Positions 20,124 through 29,021 of a stretch of DNA of 64,000 bases are shown piece by piece; position 1 is the stretch's first letter; each line of letters begins with the position of its first letter. The position numbers and the translations under genes are program-made. A model generated the notes under the pieces. It saw only the letters and a program-made list of their open reading frames with translations. It was not told where the DNA came from and did not search any database. Source of the stretch: Legionella lansingensis (GTDB lineage Bacteria; Pseudomonadota; Gammaproteobacteria; Legionellales; Legionellaceae); assembly GCF_900187355.1 (NCBI RefSeq), contig NZ_LT906451.1:1485001-1549000 (forward strand). The letters are read 5' to 3'.

Positions 20124-20564
20124 ATGAAATGGATAGTAACTGCAAATACGAATCAATGTCGTATTTATGATTATGAGCAAAAATCTCACGAACTAAAACT
20201 CATCAAGGAAATTAACTCCCCTAAAAGCAAACTAAAAACAAGTGAACTTGTTGCTGGAAAGCCTGGCCGCTATAAGGCAAGAGGCCCTATAGGAGGCACC
20301 TATACTCAAGAAACGCTTCCTGAAGAAGTGCAAATTAATAAGTTTGCTAGAGCAGTGGCCAGTGAGCTAGATGAGGCAAGAAATCACCATGACTATGATG
20401 AGTTAGTTTTTATTATGGCACCGGAAATGGATGGCCTATTGCTTCACCATCTTAATAAGAACGTCAAAGCAATGATCAAGAAAAATATTCAGAAAAATAT
20501 GATGCACTTAAATCAGAATGAATTATTAGATTATTTGAATGAGAAATTAAAGAGATTTCATTGA
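20124..20564 (+). CDS. host attachment family protein (PF10116-like)
   Basis: A 146-residue soluble protein starting MKWIVTANTNQCRIYDYE. It matches the family named for an Agrobacterium protein needed for attachment to host cells. The C-terminal half has the family's ELVFIMAPEMDGLL segment followed by a basic helical tail. The family is related to release-factor-like archaeal and bacterial proteins, and the true role is unclear. ATG 20124 follows GGGAG; the longer frame from 20043 has no support. It is divergent from the stress-type trio. Confidence 0.7.
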   Translation: MKWIVTANTNQCRIYDYEQKSHELKLIKEINSPKSKLKTSELVAGKPGRYKARGPIGGTYTQETLPEEVQINKFARAVASELDEARNHHDYDELVFIMAPEMDGLLLHHLNKNVKAMIKKNIQKNMMHLNQNELLDYLNEKLKRFH

Positions 20565-20586
20565 TATTTTATTTTGTCTGGATATG

Positions 20587-20602
20587 GGGTCGCGTGCGAC
20601 CC
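20587..20602. terminator. hairpin between convergent genes
   Basis: GGGTCG / CGACCC with loop CGTG lies between the host-attachment-family gene and the convergent zeta-like gene. No long T-run follows on either side, so termination is only a possibility. Confidence 0.4.
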
Positions 20603-20632
20603 TTAAATTTGCTATCAAAATATTAAAATACG

Positions 20633-22090
20633 CTACACCATCCCAGTGTAAGTGACTTGAGGTGTTGGTTCCATCGTTAGTTTGTATCCTCGCTTTACTA
20701 GCGGCTCAAAATATTTTTCTATGGTCATTTCTTCTCCAGTATAAAGCTCTATAGAATGTACCGCATCTGGAGAATACACCTTAGGAAAATCGATGCTCGT
20801 ATTCAGGTTGGATTTTTTTAACCAAGATTTCATTTTCTCTGGGTCTTTTATGATTATCTCTTTTGTTTGAGCATTAATTGTGCCGAAAAGAATAGAGTCT
20901 TTCCCACGCTCAACATTATTGTCATACATTAAAACCGTTGTATTAGTACCCTCAATACCGTCTTGATCAAGCGCTTTAATAAGAGATTGAGGGCCATTTT
21001 TATGAGTTTGTAATAAACTATCTATTGGAACATATCTATTTTCAGATTGACCTCGCAAATAGGCTCGTTCCAGTGCGGTTTCAAAATGAGTAGAAACAAG
21101 ACATACCATCGTCGCTTTTCCATGCATTGCGTGTTGCTTGAATGCTTTGGAATCAATTTCACTTCCATCGTATAATTGATGACGAAATTTTCCTTCAGTG
21201 GCAGATAGCGTAATCATTAGCTTCAATTCTCTTTCTTTTACTAATCTCGCTTCGTCTGAGGTTAAACTGCCAAAATCCAATGAGTCTTTCTCTGGCTCAA
21301 GCAAAATGGTACGGGCTCGATCTAAATTATGATGAGCTATCTCATCCCACTTTATACCATATGTAGACTCTATAGATTCCGCAATTTTTACTAACGAGGA
21401 TGTCTTTCCGGAAGCAGGTCCTCCTACAGTAAAAATAGCGATGGAATCTTTTTGTTTTGATAATAGTGGAAGCTGAGATAAAGAAGATTGTTCTACTAAC
21501 ACTGTACGTGCTAGATGATAGGCATATTGCCGTGCCCTTTGCATATAAAGAATTGCCCTAATCCCCGCAATGACTCCATCTTTTTCAGCGTTAGGTAGCT
21601 CGTCTCGGTTTCCTTTCGCTTTTTTTAGCAGTTCACCTACTAAAGCTTGTTCATCAGAAGTTAGGACGCCTGGAATATTAGGATTTTTTATATAATCAAT
21701 GATTGAATCATTCAATTCTTCATAGTCTTTATCCATTTTTTTTATTGCTTCACCATATTCGGGGATGCTGCCATCTTTTAACTTTATAAAAGCTTTGAGC
21801 ACCATCTCTTTAAATACCTCTTCTCCTTTACCAGGATCCAACTCTTGCTTTATAAAACATTGCATTACAGCGGCTAGCTCATGAAGTATAACTCTATCTG
21901 GGGTTAAAGGAACAATGTCTCTAAATTCAACCCCTTTACCTTTATACACTGCCCATGCGGCTGTAAGCTCTTCTATGGTAGCCCTGGAGGTTGATAAAAT
22001 ACTAAAAGCACGCGTTGATGTCCTTAATTGGGAATCTAGCGTAATACGAGGGACAATATATCTACCTGGAACTTCATATTTTCTTTCCAT
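20633..22090 (-). CDS. P-loop protein with zeta-toxin-like domain, candidate effector
   Basis: About 485 residues. The first 200 are helical and unrecognised. A Walker A motif, GGPASGKTSS with Lys229, opens a nucleotide-binding domain that recalls zeta toxin and chloramphenicol phosphotransferase-like kinases, with HHNLDRAR, DGSEIDSKAF and an Arg-rich ERAYLRGQSENRYV segment after it. The C-terminus is polar and acidic (GEEMTIEKYFEPL). No antitoxin-like partner is adjacent. ATG 22090 has GTGGGG before it; a GTG 12 nt upstream is the alternative. Its isolated position and composition fit a Legionella-type effector, which is inferred. Confidence 0.6.
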   Translation of the reverse strand: MERKYEVPGRYIVPRITLDSQLRTSTRAFSILSTSRATIEELTAAWAVYKGKGVEFRDIVPLTPDRVILHELAAVMQCFIKQELDPGKGEEVFKEMVLKAFIKLKDGSIPEYGEAIKKMDKDYEELNDSIIDYIKNPNIPGVLTSDEQALVGELLKKAKGNRDELPNAEKDGVIAGIRAILYMQRARQYAYHLARTVLVEQSSLSQLPLLSKQKDSIAIFTVGGPASGKTSSLVKIAESIESTYGIKWDEIAHHNLDRARTILLEPEKDSLDFGSLTSDEARLVKERELKLMITLSATEGKFRHQLYDGSEIDSKAFKQHAMHGKATMVCLVSTHFETALERAYLRGQSENRYVPIDSLLQTHKNGPQSLIKALDQDGIEGTNTTVLMYDNNVERGKDSILFGTINAQTKEIIIKDPEKMKSWLKKSNLNTSIDFPKVYSPDAVHSIELYTGEEMTIEKYFEPLVKRGYKLTMEPTPQVTYTGMV

Positions 22091-22117
22091 GATGAACCCC
22101 ACTAATCTGGGCAGTTT

Positions 22118-22134
22118 TGTTCTATTTTAGAACA
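22118..22134. promoter_or_regulatory. dyad upstream of the zeta-like gene
   Basis: TGTTCT / AGAACA with five bases between. It lies 28 nt upstream of the minus-strand start, where an operator or leader hairpin could sit. No known regulator consensus is claimed. Confidence 0.3.
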
Positions 22135-22234
22135 GATAGTAGATAAAATAAAATTTATGCTGGACTCTTCTTTTGCATCATGGTAAATATTGTGCTAGTT
22201 TATACATATTATGGTTCCAAGGAGGAGTACCAAC

Positions 22235-22429
22235 ATGAAGTCAAAGTTTTTCACAAAAAAAGCGGGAGATAGTGCCCAGAAGTTTATTGACGAGGTATGG
22301 CGCACAGAAGATAAAGCCAAAAGATTGGAAACTGAAAATAATTTAATCATAAAGGAAAACGCTGAAGGTCTTACTGAGATTGAACCTATAGCAGAGGCTT
22401 CTCTTCCGAGTCCCAAAGTAAAGGGTTAA
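22235..22429 (+). CDS. small charged hypothetical protein
   Basis: A 64-residue protein rich in Lys and Glu, starting MKSKFFTKKAGDSAQKF. The first 40 residues are probably helical and the tail contains Pro and acidic residues. No family recognised. A very good AAGGAGG ribosome-binding site precedes ATG 22235, the main reason to accept such a short gene. A small GTCTCT / AGAGAC hairpin lies about 35 nt downstream. It is convergent with sdaC. Confidence 0.6.
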   Translation: MKSKFFTKKAGDSAQKFIDEVWRTEDKAKRLETENNLIIKENAEGLTEIEPIAEASLPSPKVKG

Positions 22430-22574
22430 ACTTTTAATGGTACTTTTCTTCATTTTTCAGGGAGTCTCTCTGCTAGAGACGCCTAATAAGGGATTAAAAA
22501 ACTCCAATATCAACAAGCATAGCAAATTGTAACTCTTTAGATGATTCATATATCAGATTGAGTTTTAACTCAAT

Positions 22575-23870
22575 TTATAAATGAAATAACCCATACAATA
22601 TTGCTGAAATGGCTACTAGACCAATCAAAGTAACAAAAATATTGCTTATGGGGCTGCGAAATTTCTTCATGGCAGGCACTGTTAGTATTGCATACATGGG
22701 CATCAAAAATAAAATGACTGCTATGACAGGACCACCCAACGTCTCGATCATGCCTAAAATGCTTGGGTTGAGTGTGGCAACGATCCAGCAGGTCATTACC
22801 ATAAATCCTTCAATCAGGTGACGCAGGTTTCGAGGTGTTATGGTTTTGCCACGACCTTCCAGGCTTTTTATGATTAACCCCTGTAAACCTTCACTGGCAC
22901 CGAGGTAATGCCCAAGAAAAGATTTGGCAATAGCAATAAAGGCTATGAATGGCGCAATGTAGGCCATAATAGGGGTATGAAAATGATTCGCCAAATAAGA
23001 TAAAATCGAAATATTTTGTTGTTTAGCTAGTGCGAGATCTTGCGGAGAAAGACTGAGTACACAGCTAAATACGAAAAACATGACCGTAATCACCATCATA
23101 ATATGACTATATTTTAAAATGTCTGAGCTTTTCTTATCAGCATCCACACCAAACCGTTGTTTCTGCGTCACTGCAAACGAAGAAATGATTGGGGAGTGAT
23201 TAAAAGAGAAAACCATCACAGGGATGACAAGCCATAAAGTCATTAATAGACCATGTGCACCGGTCCCATTTACAGCATTGCTCTGTTGAAAAATGGCATC
23301 ATTCCAATGAGGGATTAAATAAAGAGAGAGTACGATCAAGATACTAACAAAAGGGTATACTAACATGCTCATAGACTTCACAATGATGTCTTGACCAAAA
23401 CGTACGATGGCCATTAGAGCAAGAATAAGGATGATTGCCAAAAGAGCTCGAGGTGGGGCTTGCATACCGATCTGATTGACAATAAAACTTTCAGTGGTAT
23501 TGGTGATAGCTACGCTATACATCAACAAAATGGGATAAATAGCAAAGAAATATAAAAAAGTTAAAATTCTACCGGCATTTCTGCCGAAGTGTTCATCTAC
23601 GACTGTGGTAATATCTGCCTTTGGAGAGGAACCTGAGAGCACAAACCGACACAAGGCTTTATGGGAGAAATAGGTCATAGGAAAGGCCAATAATGTCATG
23701 ATAATTAAAGGCCAAATGCCATTTAATCCGGCATTTATAGGTAAAAACAATGTACCAGCACCAATCGCTGTGCCATAAAGACTTAGCATCCATACCCTGT
23801 CTTGTTTTTGCCACTTTGAAACCTGAAGTTCTGTCTCAGGTATTACTACTGTTATTTCATTAACAGACAT
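22575..23870 (-). CDS. sdaC: serine/H+ symporter of the HAAAP family (SdaC-like)
   Basis: A 431-residue inner-membrane carrier with about eleven membrane segments. It follows E. coli SdaC closely along its length: LYGTAIGAGTLFLPINAG near the start, LYFFAIYPILLMYSVAITNT, FSFNHSPIISSFAV and ILSYLANHFHTP. SdaC imports L-serine with protons. Serine is a favoured carbon source of Legionella. A serine-dehydratase-like gene lies 16 kb away at 40065. The start has GAGGAT upstream. Confidence 0.9.
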   Translation of the reverse strand: MSVNEITVVIPETELQVSKWQKQDRVWMLSLYGTAIGAGTLFLPINAGLNGIWPLIIMTLLAFPMTYFSHKALCRFVLSGSSPKADITTVVDEHFGRNAGRILTFLYFFAIYPILLMYSVAITNTTESFIVNQIGMQAPPRALLAIILILALMAIVRFGQDIIVKSMSMLVYPFVSILIVLSLYLIPHWNDAIFQQSNAVNGTGAHGLLMTLWLVIPVMVFSFNHSPIISSFAVTQKQRFGVDADKKSSDILKYSHIMMVITVMFFVFSCVLSLSPQDLALAKQQNISILSYLANHFHTPIMAYIAPFIAFIAIAKSFLGHYLGASEGLQGLIIKSLEGRGKTITPRNLRHLIEGFMVMTCWIVATLNPSILGMIETLGGPVIAVILFLMPMYAILTVPAMKKFRSPISNIFVTLIGLVAISAILYGLFHL

Positions 23871-24087
23871 GGAAACATCCTCGTTAGTTAGCTGGGTCGT
23901 AAATCCTTGGCAGATCTGCCTTCTTTATTTGTCCTTTTTTTAAACAAATAAGGAATATCTTAACGAAACGCTGAGAGCAAATCAAGCAGATTTAATCGTT
24001 ATTGCCCAATTCGTCATTCGCTCTTTTCTTTTGCTATCATTAGCAAGAACGATGTAATTTCCTTTACAAGAGAAGTAGAGCCCACAC

Positions 24088-24897
24088 ATGTTATCTTCTG
24101 AACTCATTTTTCCATTGCTGCAAAAACAATTCTATGCACAGGTTCCTTTTCCTATGGAGCAGACAATTTTCGTGCAAGCAATCGAAGCTTTCCTTAAGTT
24201 TTTGCAAGAACCATCTCATATTAAAAACTATATTGATTTCACCATCGCACCTCAACATCGACGAGGTGATGTTGGTTTCAAACATCGGGAGGCTGGCGAC
24301 CATCTTTATAATGATTCAAAGGATTTTTTCCATTTTCATCCAGCTTTATTTGCCAAATATACTGATTTCTTAAGCGCAAACCCAGTTGTTTTTGACTTTG
24401 TATCTAAAGCAAAACCCATTTGGGATTTAGCCTACAAAACAGTTTATGATGTTTTGTTTTCTCTCGAAAAGAAATTTCCTGGGGTAGTTAGTAAAGTGTT
24501 CGACGCGGAGTATCCACATTTGCTGTTAAGATTTCTCAAGTATGATTGGCAAGAGTCAGGGAAATACCTGGCTAAACCCCATTTTGATGCAGGGTCGTTT
24601 ACGTTGGCCATTGCTGAAAGTTCACCAGGGTTAAGAATAGGAAGCTGTCCTGAAAATTTAAGGCTAGTGGAGCATAAACTTGGGCACGCGATCTTTATGC
24701 TATCAAGCAATTTTAAACAAGTGATGGACACAGATGATATGTTTGCCGGTTGGCACGATGTGATACAACTAGATGACACGCTAGTCGGTAAACCTTTTGC
24801 AAGATGGGCTATTGTGGCTTTCATCGAAGCGCATGGGGTAACAGCTTTACCTAGAAGTGAAACTCACAAGTGGTATAAGGGCGAGATTGTGGACTAG
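24088..24897 (+). CDS. 2-oxoglutarate/Fe(II) oxygenase-like protein
   Basis: A 269-residue soluble protein. The C-terminal half has the double-stranded beta-helix signs of non-haem iron oxygenases: HFD at 165-167 as an HxD pair, His223 in GWHDVIQ as the third ligand, and Arg239 as the possible 2-oxoglutarate anchor. The N-terminal 150 residues are helical and not recognised. The family is assigned from these motifs only; the substrate is unknown. The gene is divergent from sdaC, separated by 217 nt. Confidence 0.6.
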   Translation: MLSSELIFPLLQKQFYAQVPFPMEQTIFVQAIEAFLKFLQEPSHIKNYIDFTIAPQHRRGDVGFKHREAGDHLYNDSKDFFHFHPALFAKYTDFLSANPVVFDFVSKAKPIWDLAYKTVYDVLFSLEKKFPGVVSKVFDAEYPHLLLRFLKYDWQESGKYLAKPHFDAGSFTLAIAESSPGLRIGSCPENLRLVEHKLGHAIFMLSSNFKQVMDTDDMFAGWHDVIQLDDTLVGKPFARWAIVAFIEAHGVTALPRSETHKWYKGEIVD

Positions 24898-24977
24898 GTG
24901 TCCTGACCATATACCACTATTTTTGCATCTATGTACTATACTTTCTTTGTAATCATCATCTTAGGAAGAGTATAGAT

Positions 24978-25913
24978 ATGTCTATGAAAAATAGGGAAGA
25001 ATTCAAGGTCGTTCCTCAGTACTATAAAGATATCATTGCGTGCCTCCCCAATCTTGTTTATATATTGGACAAAAACTGCACGTTTATTGGGGCCAATGAT
25101 AATTTTCTTAAACTACTAGGCTTAAACAAACTTGAGGACTTGATAGGTAAAACATATAAACAAATTGCAAGTTATCTACCATGGTCTGAAGAGCGTTTGC
25201 AAATGTTTAAGAATGCAGATATCAATGTCTTACTTTCTGGCGAAAAAGTTGAAAATGTTCCTGAAGCACCTCTTATCGATACTAGTGGAGAGAACGTTGT
25301 TTATTTTTTGGGGACTCGCGTACCGCTACTTGATGAAGATAAAAACGTTGTGGGTCTGGTAGTCATTTTAACGGATGTTAGTGAACGTAAAGCGCTTGAA
25401 GAGCAATTGGCTAAAATTAAAGAGCAGTTACAATTAAGCAATGCCAAGCCTCAGAGCATAAAAACAGAACATTTACTGCCTCAGAACAATAAAATACCGA
25501 AAATTCTGATGGTTGAGGATAATACAGTGGCTCAGAAAGCTACCCAGGCATTATTAATGCAATTAGACTGCCATGTCGATGTAGCTGAATCGGGTGACAG
25601 AGCTATCGCTATGTTTGAGCCAGGAAAATATGATTTAGTTTTTATGGACATCGGCTTGGAAGGCACCTCTGGCTATGTAGTCTCAAAACAAATAAGAAAG
25701 AAGGAACAGGATTCCGGCCATCGTGTGCCTATCATTGCGCTTACTGGCTTTGAAGCTGACGTGGTCAAATACGACTGTGTTGATTACTTTATGGAAGGTG
25801 CTCTGACCAAACCTCTAACAAGTGAACAAGCAAAGCAAATCATCCAACACTATGTCTATGACATAGATATTCCGGTTCGTGGTTTAAGAAGCACTAAAGA
25901 GATGGGGAATTAA
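24978..25913 (+). CDS. PAS domain-receiver domain protein lacking a kinase
   Basis: 311 residues. Residues about 15-135 form a PAS domain (LPNLVYILDKNCTFIGANDNFLKLLG) ending in the PAC-type TDVSERKALEEQL. A short coiled linker, 136-170, leads to a receiver domain at 174-290 with acidic pocket Glu180/Asp181, phospho-acceptor Asp224 in VFMDIGLEG, Thr256 and Lys278. The receiver resembles that of ArcB-type hybrid kinases. No histidine-kinase or HPt module is present, nor a DNA-binding output, so it needs a partner kinase. AGGAAGAG precedes the ATG. Confidence 0.85.
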   Translation: MSMKNREEFKVVPQYYKDIIACLPNLVYILDKNCTFIGANDNFLKLLGLNKLEDLIGKTYKQIASYLPWSEERLQMFKNADINVLLSGEKVENVPEAPLIDTSGENVVYFLGTRVPLLDEDKNVVGLVVILTDVSERKALEEQLAKIKEQLQLSNAKPQSIKTEHLLPQNNKIPKILMVEDNTVAQKATQALLMQLDCHVDVAESGDRAIAMFEPGKYDLVFMDIGLEGTSGYVVSKQIRKKEQDSGHRVPIIALTGFEADVVKYDCVDYFMEGALTKPLTSEQAKQIIQHYVYDIDIPVRGLRSTKEMGN

Positions 25914-25989
25914 TTAACGTAGGAAACTACTTTGATAAATAATTTCTCTCTTGTCTTATTGGAAGGACTAGGAGGCTAAGGAGGGTTAT

Positions 25990-26367
25990 ATGCTTAACCT
26001 TAACTCAGGGATAATTTGTGACATTATTCTTAAAGCCCGCCAATTTCAAGCTAAAGAAGGAGTTAGTTTCCCGGATGTAACAGATGATATGGATGCATCC
26101 TATGTCCTTGCTGATCACGCTGATGATTTGTCATATCAAGAAGTCATTCATGCCATTAATAACTTACGCCCTGATCAGCAGGCAACGTTAGTCGCTCTTA
26201 TGTACCTAGGAAGAGGTGATTATATGAAGGATGAATGGGAAGATGCCTTACATATTGCAACACAAGAGTGGACGAATCATACAGGAGAGTACTTATTATC
26301 ACGACCAACGATGCCTGACGATATTGAGCGGGGGTTATATTTGTTGGGAATTTTATGTAACGAATAG
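25990..26367 (+). CDS. DUF3775 domain-containing protein
   Basis: A 125-residue acidic soluble protein of the DUF3775 family, with the typical LRPDQQATLVALMYLGRGDY core and a helical C-terminal half. Its function is not known. A strong AAGGAGG site 5 nt before the ATG supports the start. It stands 76 nt after the PAS-receiver gene and may share its transcript. Confidence 0.8.
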   Translation: MLNLNSGIICDIILKARQFQAKEGVSFPDVTDDMDASYVLADHADDLSYQEVIHAINNLRPDQQATLVALMYLGRGDYMKDEWEDALHIATQEWTNHTGEYLLSRPTMPDDIERGLYLLGILCNE

Positions 26368-26438
26368 CCATTGGGTTTCTAATTTTCTCATAATAAGGTA
26401 TGCTGCTCGCCTAGATTTCTTCTGTACTACAGTTGTCG

Positions 26439-26607
26439 CCTAATTTTGACAGGTAAAAAAGGTTTCTTTTTAATCGTTTTTCAAAGAGGATTCATCGCCT
26501 CGGGGTCCTGTCGCTGCAGGTATCCCACCGTGCTCCCAAGCTGCGCGCGGCAGGAGCCCTCCTTCCGCGCCACCCCTCGTTTAAGATCGTTACCTGTCAA
26601 AATTAGG
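26439..26607. repeat. 169-bp dispersed element with 18-bp perfect terminal inverted repeats
   Basis: The ends 26439-26456 and 26590-26607 are perfect inverted repeats of CCTAATTTTGACAGGTAA. The interior is more GC-rich than its surroundings. Its right part, 26552-26603, is 51 of 52 identical to 51637-51688. It sits between the DUF3775 gene and the HGSNAT-like gene and fills most of that gap. It has the form of a non-autonomous miniature element. Confidence 0.8.
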
Positions 26608-26646
26608 ATGTTACTATAGTACCTTACCCTGTGGTAGTTTAGAAAA

Positions 26647-27750
26647 ATGACAGGTGCAGCAACCAAATTCTCAAGATTATTATCACTTGATGTCTTCCGC
26701 GGCTTAACGATTGCTTTAATGATTTTGGTCAATAGTGCGGGTAATAAAACGTCTTATGCCTGGTTAGAGCATTCGCTTTGGAATGGATGTACCATAGCAG
26801 ATGTTGTTTTCCCATTTTTTGTTTTTATTGTTGGTGTTTCTTCTGTTTTTTCGATAGCAAAATCGAAAGAGAAAGGATTTACATCAGTGCAATTATTCTC
26901 AAAAATTTTGCGGCGCAGTTTGATTATTTTTCTTATTGGTCTATGTCTTAATGCCTTCCCCTATCATGGCTTGGATTCGCTTAGGATACACGGAGTATTG
27001 CAACGGATTGCCATTTGTTATTTTTCTGCTTCTCTATTATTTTTATTCACCGATCTACGTACCCAATTCATCATTTTGCTCATGCTGTTAATTGGTTACT
27101 GGCTTGCGTTGACCCAAATACCGGTCCCTGGTGTTAATTTAAATCATCTGACAGCAGAAAATAATCTTGCGGCTTATGTCGATAGGCTGCTTTTAGGTTC
27201 AAACCATTTATGGGCAAAAACCTGGGATCCTGAAGGTATTCTTAGCACTTTGCCTGCGATTGCAACTGCTTTGATTGGCAATCTCACTGGGGCGTGGCTG
27301 CTTTCAGCGCATGATCCTTTAAAAAAACTAAAGGTTTTATGGGTTGCAGCTATCATAAGCATGATGATTGGATGGTTATGGGGGCTGGAATTTCCTGTTA
27401 ACAAGATATTGTGGACGAGTTCTTATGTTTTATGGACAGCGGGGCTCGCGCTTTTTATTTTAGGAGGCTGTTACTGGCTGATAGATATAAAAGGATGGCG
27501 GAAATGGTGCAAGCCCTTCGAAATTTTTGGGGTAAACGCGCTTGCCGTTTTTGTCCTGCACGTTGTTTTCTTAAAAATTCAAGCGATGATTCCCATGCCT
27601 TCTGGAAATCTGCGTACGTTCATCACTCAGGAATTGTTTGGTTGGGCTAGTTTAAAAAATGCTTCCTTGTTTTATGCTTTAACTTACACCTTACTTTGGT
27701 TTTTTGTCCTTTGCTTTTTTTATCGTAAGAAAATTTTTATTAAAATTTGA
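26647..27750 (+). CDS. HGSNAT-like membrane acyltransferase family protein
   Basis: A 367-residue inner-membrane protein with about ten hydrophobic segments. It opens with LLSLDVFRGLTIALMILVNSAG, the signature of the family containing heparan-alpha-glucosaminide N-acetyltransferase and bacterial DUF5009 proteins. WLEHSLWNGCTIADVVFPFFVFIVG follows, with the conserved pattern around the active-site histidine. Likely transfers an acyl group to a sugar across the membrane; donor and acceptor are unknown. No ribosome-binding site is evident, and a repeat element ends 39 nt upstream. Confidence 0.8.
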   Translation: MTGAATKFSRLLSLDVFRGLTIALMILVNSAGNKTSYAWLEHSLWNGCTIADVVFPFFVFIVGVSSVFSIAKSKEKGFTSVQLFSKILRRSLIIFLIGLCLNAFPYHGLDSLRIHGVLQRIAICYFSASLLFLFTDLRTQFIILLMLLIGYWLALTQIPVPGVNLNHLTAENNLAAYVDRLLLGSNHLWAKTWDPEGILSTLPAIATALIGNLTGAWLLSAHDPLKKLKVLWVAAIISMMIGWLWGLEFPVNKILWTSSYVLWTAGLALFILGGCYWLIDIKGWRKWCKPFEIFGVNALAVFVLHVVFLKIQAMIPMPSGNLRTFITQELFGWASLKNASLFYALTYTLLWFFVLCFFYRKKIFIKI

Positions 27751-27834
27751 CAGACCCGACTTTTAGAGAAATTTCCCATGCACTGGGGGTGAAATATGCT
27801 ATTGTCGCTTTGTTAAATGCTTGAGGGGCTAAAA

Positions 27835-28923
27835 ATGGCAGCGAACAATAAATTCACAACCAAAAACAGAGGAGCCATTAGCAATCCTGAGGGACGATTT
27901 GAAACGACAGCTTATGAGGCTTTTGATGATGGTTGGGGGCTTGAAGAAGATATCCTTCCTCCTCTAGAGACGTTCCTCCTGCCTGAAGCATCAAAATCAG
28001 TGATTTCTCGTAATGATTCCCCAGATATTGGCTTTGAACAGTCCATTAATCCTTACCGTGGTTGTGAACATGGTTGTATATATTGCTATGCACGCCCAAG
28101 CCATGCTTACATGAATTTGTCACCGGGTCTTGATTTCGAAACAAAAATTTTCTACAAAGTTGATGCCGCAAAGCTACTAACTCAGGAACTCAACAAGTCC
28201 AAATATATCTGTAAACCAATTATGTTGGGAGCAAACACGGACCCATATCAACCAGCAGAGTCAAAGTTAAAAATTACCCGTAGTATTTTGGAAGTATTGC
28301 AGGAACACCGTCATCCAGTAGTTATTATTACCAAAAACTCTCTAATCGAGCGCGACATCGATATCTTGGCCGAAATGGCAAAAGACAATTTAGTTAAAGC
28401 GGCTGTAAGTATCACATCATTATCACGAGAACTTAAATACATTATGGAGCCACGCACGTCTGCACCTTGCGCAAGATTACGTGCCGTAAAACATCTATCC
28501 CAAAATGCAATTCCTGTACGAGTAATGGTTGCACCTATTATCCCAATGATTAATGATGTGGAAATGGAAAAAATTATGCAGGCGGCAAGCGAAGCGGGGG
28601 CTACTTATGCTAGTTATGTGTTAATCCGTCTGCCTTATGAAGTCAAAGATCTTTTTAAAGAATGGCTTGCCAAGCATTTCCCGCAAAGGGCCGAACATAT
28701 CATGAGCCTGATTCGCCAAATGCGTGGTGGCAAAGACTATGATTCGACTTTTGGTAAACGGATGAGAGGGGAGGGGGAATTTGCGAACTTGATAGAAACT
28801 CGTTTCAAATTAGCTTGTAAGCGTTTCAACTTAAACACTAAACCGTCGTCTGAGTTGAGTGTTGAAAAATTCAGAAAGATAGAGCAGGGAAAGCAATTGA
28901 GTTTGTGGGATGATGTGTTTTGA
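27835..28923 (+). CDS. PA0069-type radical SAM protein (SplB-related)
   Basis: About 362 residues. The CEHGCIYCYARP segment carries the three cluster cysteines (Cys77, Cys81, Cys84) in a CxxxCxxC arrangement. GANTDPYQPAE and MVAPIIPMIND match the PA0069-like group, distantly related to spore photoproduct lyase. Its reaction is not known. ATG 27835 follows GAGGGG; a start at 27817 is less likely. It stands alone, 84 nt after the HGSNAT-like gene. Confidence 0.87.
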   Translation: MAANNKFTTKNRGAISNPEGRFETTAYEAFDDGWGLEEDILPPLETFLLPEASKSVISRNDSPDIGFEQSINPYRGCEHGCIYCYARPSHAYMNLSPGLDFETKIFYKVDAAKLLTQELNKSKYICKPIMLGANTDPYQPAESKLKITRSILEVLQEHRHPVVIITKNSLIERDIDILAEMAKDNLVKAAVSITSLSRELKYIMEPRTSAPCARLRAVKHLSQNAIPVRVMVAPIIPMINDVEMEKIMQAASEAGATYASYVLIRLPYEVKDLFKEWLAKHFPQRAEHIMSLIRQMRGGKDYDSTFGKRMRGEGEFANLIETRFKLACKRFNLNTKPSSELSVEKFRKIEQGKQLSLWDDVF

Positions 28924-29021
28924 TAATACATTGTCGGCTTTCTTTTATACCAAAAGTGGACTAGATTTATTTTATCTATATTTTTTAATTAGTTGGGGTA
29001 AATTTACAGACCAGAGGCCAT

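Noticed and set aside
26481..26732. Minus-strand frame of 83 codons reading through the dispersed repeat
   Set aside because: It covers the repeat element and the start of the HGSNAT-like gene; the protein-like part comes only from the repeat, which is also present in shortened form at 51630.
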